A stretch of 64,000 nt of DNA from NCBI GenBank assembly GCA_036874045.1, contig CM072345.1, forward strand, positions 5,729,501 to 5,793,500, written 5' to 3'. The position numbers and the translations under genes were made by a program. Under the pieces are notes generated by a model, which did no database searches, was not told where the DNA came from, and saw nothing but the letters and a program-made list of their open reading frames with translations. This document shows, piece after piece, positions 59,133 through 64,000 of the stretch. How positions within the stretch are numbered: position 1 is the stretch's first letter; every line of letters starts with the position of its first letter. The stretch comes from Cymodocea nodosa (lineage: Eukaryota; Streptophyta; Magnoliopsida; Alismatales; Cymodoceaceae).

Positions 59133-61708
59133 TCACAAGCCTCTTTGTCTTCGAAAAATATTGATCAGAGTATCTGAAATTTGCCTTGTAATTTCCATAC
59201 TTACTCTGTTGATCTAATCAATTATTGCTTGATCTAAATCAATTTGTGAAACTTGTGACAATTGCTGTAAAAATTTAGTATTTATGTCTATATTTAAATC
59301 TATATGTATATCTATATTTATACCTGTATTTGTGTCTGTATGTTGCTGTTGTTCTAAAAACTATGTCGACTGTTGCTGTTACTGTTGTGATTGATTTTGC
59401 CGATCTTGTTGTTGTTGTTGCTATCGAATTACAGGTGCATCTACGTCTTGGTATTTTTGTAGTTCCTTTGTAGAGAAAAATCTTGACTTTAATCTTTTCT
59501 ATGGCCAAGGAATAATATCTGTTTGACTTGCCACAATTCTCAAAAGTGTATCACCATAAAATAATTTACTCTACAAGTTTAAGATATGAAAAACAAAAAT
59601 ATTATACCAGTTCACCTGTATATGGTTAATTAATGCATATGTAGCATAAAGACAACATTTGCCAACTTCTGCCCCATGACCAAACCTTTGAAAGAGTGAA
59701 GCATGTAGTATTTTTGCAATAAAACATGCTTGGCCATTTAAATCATTTAGTAATCTCATTGGATTGTTGGCAGTCGGATCTTTGGCTAACCTTTTAATGT
59801 CCCATCCCAATTGATAAACCTATTTTCTTTCTGATAATTTAACTCCATTTTTCAAACCAAGTACTTGATAAAGTAATTTTGGAGTTAAATATATATCGTA
59901 GTCTTGTATATTGGAAACAGGAATACCTTCTTCACTGTTAAGTTTGAGTAAAAACAACTTATAAGTTCTAGTATAACAAGATGGCCTGGCTATTGTGGAA
60001 GTAGAGTCAACAAGCCTTGAAATTCAAACATTTCTCGTATATGTGCCATCCCTTCAAACTTAACTAGTCTTGAATATAAAACTGTAAAAATTTTATGTCT
60101 AAAATTTTTCATAACAAGAACAATTTCTGAACCATAACAAAGTATTGTCATCTAAATTCTGTTCAGGATTAGGTATTTTCCTATCATGATGTTCTGATCT
60201 GGGTCAATATTATCAGTAGTCTCTTTATTTTCAGATCTTTCAGAGCTGGTGGAATTTCTATCAAAGCTAGTATAAATGTCTGAAATATTTGTTATTGTTG
60301 TATCAATAATCTACTGAATTTCTTATATATGATCTTCTTAAAACATATCAGTATCAACAGTCTCTATACTATTCTATCTATCTACAACATTTATTTCTAT
60401 AATTGGTCTATACAACAACTGTCTCTGTATGAAAGAATGCTCTACATCTGTCAGTATAATAGTCATTCTGTATTTCTGAAATTTCTATAATTGAGACATT
60501 GGCAATGTTATATTCTATTTGTAATTGTGTCGTTTGTTGATTATATACATTTATCAACAAATGTACTATATACTGTAATAGACATAACCCCATGTATAAA
60601 GTGTAGTATAAGCAACTATACCAAAAATCAAAAGTTTCTATCCGAGATATAGTAAGAGGAAGAATATTTGTACATTCCTCTTCAGATGAAATATCTTCAA
60701 AATTCATAGACTCAATGTCTATGTCATCAAAAATGATATCATTTGTATATGTATCATTAAAATTTCCTACATGTTCTCTTTCCGTAGGAAAAGAATGTTG
60801 GCTTGTAGCATAATGTGAAAATTGTCCATTATATTAAAAGAAACATTATGCACTAATGTGACACAATACCTTAGAGTGTATGCTTGTAATCTGATATTTG
60901 TCACATCTACTGGGATTCCTGAAACAAAATCCTATCTAGCTTGTGCAATGGAAAATAGTTTTCCATTTTTCAATGATTCTTCTCTTTGCTGTAAAATGCC
61001 TTGTACACCTGTAGTCAGTCCAAAATATTCTAATGTCTTCTTCTTTTTCCAACTATATGTTTGTAGTGTTTCTGGTTGTTCAGGAGGTTCTAAAGTTTTC
61101 TTAATTTCTCCTGTTAAAGGCACCTATGGTCGTGATGGTCCTTCACCATGATGCCTAGGTTGCAATAATGGAATATAGAGTTTTAAGCTCTCAACCTCTA
61201 CCATTTTTAGTTGATAAACTTTTTGTCCTTCACTATGAAGGCCCATTTTCCAAATGGCAGTTTTCTGTTCATCAATAAATTGTTGGATGTCATCTAAAAT
61301 AGCTGGGGAAAAATAATGTTGGGAATACAAAGATTCTAATTCCCTGTTGGCATTTTCTATCATTGGCCCCTATTTCTTTCCATAATAAGTAATAGACTGT
61401 ACCGATTTTTTAGGTACTTGTCTAGAACTTGTAACAACCGTAGGGTTAGGTTGTAAAGTTCGTTTCCACATTTGTAACGCGAAAAGTTCGGTCTATTTTA
61501 TTCTAAACTATGTCTTAGCATAGTTTCTAATAAATTTCCAATAGAAATTTTTCTCATCTTGAACAACTTTTCAAATTTCATGTAATACTTCATTAGAAAA
61601 AGTATACATTGAGTAAATGTCGTTGATCTCACTTTCTATCTTCTGAAGTTCCATCTCTCTTTTCTGCACCTTTGTCATTCTACCACATCTTCTTCCACAT
61701 CCTAACAT
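59133..61708 (-). pseudogene. B2 accessory ORF
   Basis: Homologue of the B1 ORF. Starts at 61708 with an added Cys/Arg-rich N-terminus (MLGCGRRCGRMTKVQKRE). It continues through WKMGLHSEGQKVYQLKMVEV (about 61260-61200), the hydrophobic stretch near 60640-60560, and the conserved domain with ARFIAK-like sequence here as ACFIAKILHASLFQRFGH (about 59740-59690). It ends at TGA 59133-59135. Many stops and shifts are present. The Gln/His-rich, repetitive part near 59280-59430 differs from B1 by repeat changes. Confidence 0.75.
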
Positions 61709-62429
61709 TGTCGATTAATCTTCGCTGTTCACTGTAGAACTTAGTAGAAGTAAAGATTGTGAAACTAGGGTTTTACCAAGGTAGAAACATGGAAGGTTAT
61801 CAGTAAAACATTTGTAACTCTTCGAGTTTAGAAATAGATAAATAGATTCAATCATTGATATCATAAATATAAGATCTGTTATGGATAAAGAACTCGAATG
61901 CTTACAATAACTGTACGAGTTTTATAATCGACAAAAGTAGAAGACTTAGTGTAACAGTTTGTGTAAAGAAAATAAATACTTGCTAAGTAAAAATGAGAAA
62001 ACTCGAAGACTTATGATAACTATTTGAGTTTTATGAGCAGTAAAGCACATAACTATACGACAAACTAGAATAGTTATTGTCATATTTTAAGTCTTTCATA
62101 AAAATATAACAATATTAAGTTAAATGTTCGAGTTTCTCGAATGGATATGCAAAAAAGTCGAAGACTTAAGCATAACTGTTCAAGTTTCAACATGAGACAT
62201 AATAAAGCAATGAAATTCAACACGTGCATAATTTTAACTTAAGGAGTTTAGATATTTTCATATACTTACAAACCTAACTATCCAATACTCAAATACATGT
62301 CGGATAGTTACCAAATAACTTACCGAACATTCACTTATGTCATGTATTAAGGATTCAACACACGTACTTCAGGAAATAAGAAAATATTCTTTAGTCGTTT
62401 AAAACATAATTGTCTGATACATGCAATAT
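61709..62429 (-). other. B2 spacer remnant
   Basis: Matches 32615-33370 of B1 ('aactcgaagacttatgataac', 'cggatagttac'). Broken off by the A2 LTR. Confidence 0.6.
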
Positions 62430-63993
62430 TGTTGAGTATTTTTGTATTGATGATGTGTGCTGAATGAAAATAATCATATTTGCTCAATTACTATTGCTTG
62501 TGAAAAGAAATTAAAATCATCAATTAATACAGAAAAAGCTTACAGATATAAATACTTGTCTGTATTAGATCTGAAGTTAATAACTAGTCGTTTCGTTGCA
62601 TTAATTTCTCATTTAGCTAAACGTTAAGTTAACGTGTGTTTTTATTGAAAAGCATGATATGTTTTAATGTTATATCTTCTGTATCATGAACAGTGCACGT
62701 TTAGACAACTCGTTAAGTGAGAGTTTTGTTTGTATAGAGGTCACGTGAGAACTTGTTAAGTTAGAGGCTTAAAGGTTAAAATAGGTCACGTGATAACTCG
62801 TTAAGTTAGTGAGTAAAAGAAGAGACGAACTCGTTAAGTTAGTGTTATACACGTGGTGAAATTATAAGTTATGAATGTTGTATTGTATCACGTGAGGTGC
62901 ACATGTTTAACTCGTTAAGTTAACATAACTAAACGCGTTGAGTTCTATATTGAACACTAAGGCAACGCGTTAGGTTAGCGTTATAAACTTAAGTTGTTAT
63001 TTTTGCACATGGTAAAATTCTGATTATAAAAACATTTGTTTATTACTCGTTCGTTGAGTTATCATAACACAATGGAGATGGTTCGTTGAGATAGCATAAC
63101 ACCACAGACTTAGTTCGTTGAGTTAGCTACAGTACTTGTCACGTGAAATAGCACATGGTGAACTCGTTAAGTTATATATATATACTTGTGTTACTTGTTT
63201 AGTTAACATTAAAGTAACGACTTCTTATTACACTGATGAAAAATTTTTGGACGAGAAAGTTTATTTTTAGGAAATTTTTTAGAGATCCAAGACTGATGAT
63301 TAAAGGAAATTCGAAATATAAACGAGGGTTAGAACGTGTGTGTTTCGATGAAGGAAAAAGAAAAGACGTGGAGAAGTGGAAAACTAGTAGTGATTAAAAG
63401 TGAAGGATATGCATGAAATAAAGATACAATATGAAAGGCATAGAATTCTCGTTGATCAATTTATCCTTGCCCACAAAACGAAAAATCTTTTCAAGGATCA
63501 AACCATCCCTGCACACCAAAAGAAAAATCTTTTTCAAGGATCAAAAACACCTCTTCAGGAAAAATCTCTCTAGTGGAAGAAAGTTTAGTGAAGCATAAAA
63601 AGGTAAGATTTTCGTCACTGAAGATTTGAAGTATCAGAAGAAAGCAAATTCGGTGAAGCATGAAAAGACAAGATATTCGTCACTGAAGAATTGCTAAAGA
63701 AGAAAAAGAAGAAGAAGAAAGATCTCAAACAGGGAGAAAAGTTTTAAATTCCACAAATTAGTTTTCTCTGTTTGTAGTTATGAAATTGTTTAGATGATAC
63801 ATGGTATCGAAATATAATTGCATCTACAATTTTTGAGAACTAAATTGTATATTGTAATTGAAACCTTGAATAAAAATGATTTTATGAAAACAATGTCTCG
63901 ACTTGTTTTTGAGTTTTAAAGTTTCAATTATATTTCAGAAAATATTAAAAATACACAATTCACCCCCCTCTTGTGTAGCCATACGATCCTATA
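62430..63993 (+). mobile_element. 5' LTR of a second family-A element (A2), plus strand
   Basis: 1564 bp, starts TGTTGAG and ends CCTATA (CCTACA with one transition). It is followed by AG and TGGTA, the first five bases of the same iMet-type primer site, so it is a 5' LTR and the element body lies to the right of the window. At the TATA position it reads TATGAAAGG, a one-base change from TATAAAAGG. Two tandem 65-bp-type units, not three, account for its shorter length. Candidate target duplication AATAT at 62425-62429. Confidence 0.9.
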
Positions 63994-63995
63994 AG

Positions 63996-64000
63996 TGGTA
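63996..64000 (+). other. Start of the A2 primer-binding site
   Basis: TGGTA, two bases after the LTR end, as in A1 and B1; the remainder is outside the window. Confidence 0.75.

Larger units (their letters stand above)
57600..62429 (-). mobile_element. 3' part of a second family-B element (B2), truncated
   Basis: Minus-strand copy with 3' LTR (57600-58808), polypurine tracts, accessory ORF (59133-61708) and part of the spacer. It stops at 62429, where the plus-strand A2 LTR starts; pol, gag and the 5' LTR are not in the window. The five bases left of the LTR are CCTTG (57595-57599), the expected target duplication if the far end exists. More diverged from B1 than B1's LTRs are from each other. 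Confidence 0.85.

Overview
This window is nuclear DNA of a flowering plant. The evidence is two split genes with GT-AG introns whose reading phases close exactly, AT-rich introns, and about 45 kb of nested plant LTR retrotransposons. I cannot name the species. There is no sign of bacterial or organellar sequence, and I saw no tRNA, rRNA or CRISPR locus.

Left part (about 2.4-17.6 kb) is the gene island. Both genes are on the minus strand. Gene 1 (2449-8837) has eight coding exons that join into a 1066-residue protein: an N-terminal NT-C2 (EEIG1/EHBP1-type) domain, a low-complexity linker, a very long coiled coil and a conserved C-terminal block. It belongs to the plant 'myosin heavy chain-related' NT-C2 family. 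Gene 2 (11544-16757) has five coding exons joining into a 370-residue SEC62, the ER post-translational translocon subunit, with three membrane segments and a probable 5'-UTR intron.

Middle part (about 17.6-25.4 kb) is gene-poor. It holds degenerate repeats, Ty3/gypsy LTR pieces in both orientations and one unrecognised decayed ORF.

Right part (25.4-64 kb) is a retrotransposon nest. A gypsy-like LTR (family D, minus strand) is split by a complete Ty1/copia Sirevirus-type element A1 (25382-51436, TSD ATACT). A1 is itself split, inside its 3' accessory ORF, by a second complete Sirevirus-type element B1 (28498-41080, TSD TGTAA). Both are on the minus strand. Each has LTRs over 1.2 kb, an initiator-Met-type primer site, gag with a zinc knuckle and coiled-coil tail, protease, integrase, RT, RNase H, a long spacer, a post-pol accessory ORF and repeated polypurine tracts. 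Both are inactivated by stops, mostly of the C-to-T/G-to-A kind. To their right lie a plus-strand gypsy 5' LTR with a degraded tRNA-Asp primer site (family C), a minisatellite-bearing insertion, a gypsy protease/RT-linker fragment, a 3'-terminal piece of a second family-B element (B2, 57600-62429), and the 5' LTR of a second family-A element on the plus strand (A2, 62430-63993) that runs off the window. The window also begins inside a family-A LTR.

The two host genes have no visible functional link. The most noteworthy items are the three-tier nesting with exact target duplications, the accessory ORF shared by families A and B, the motif arrays in the LTRs, and the strong deamination signature.
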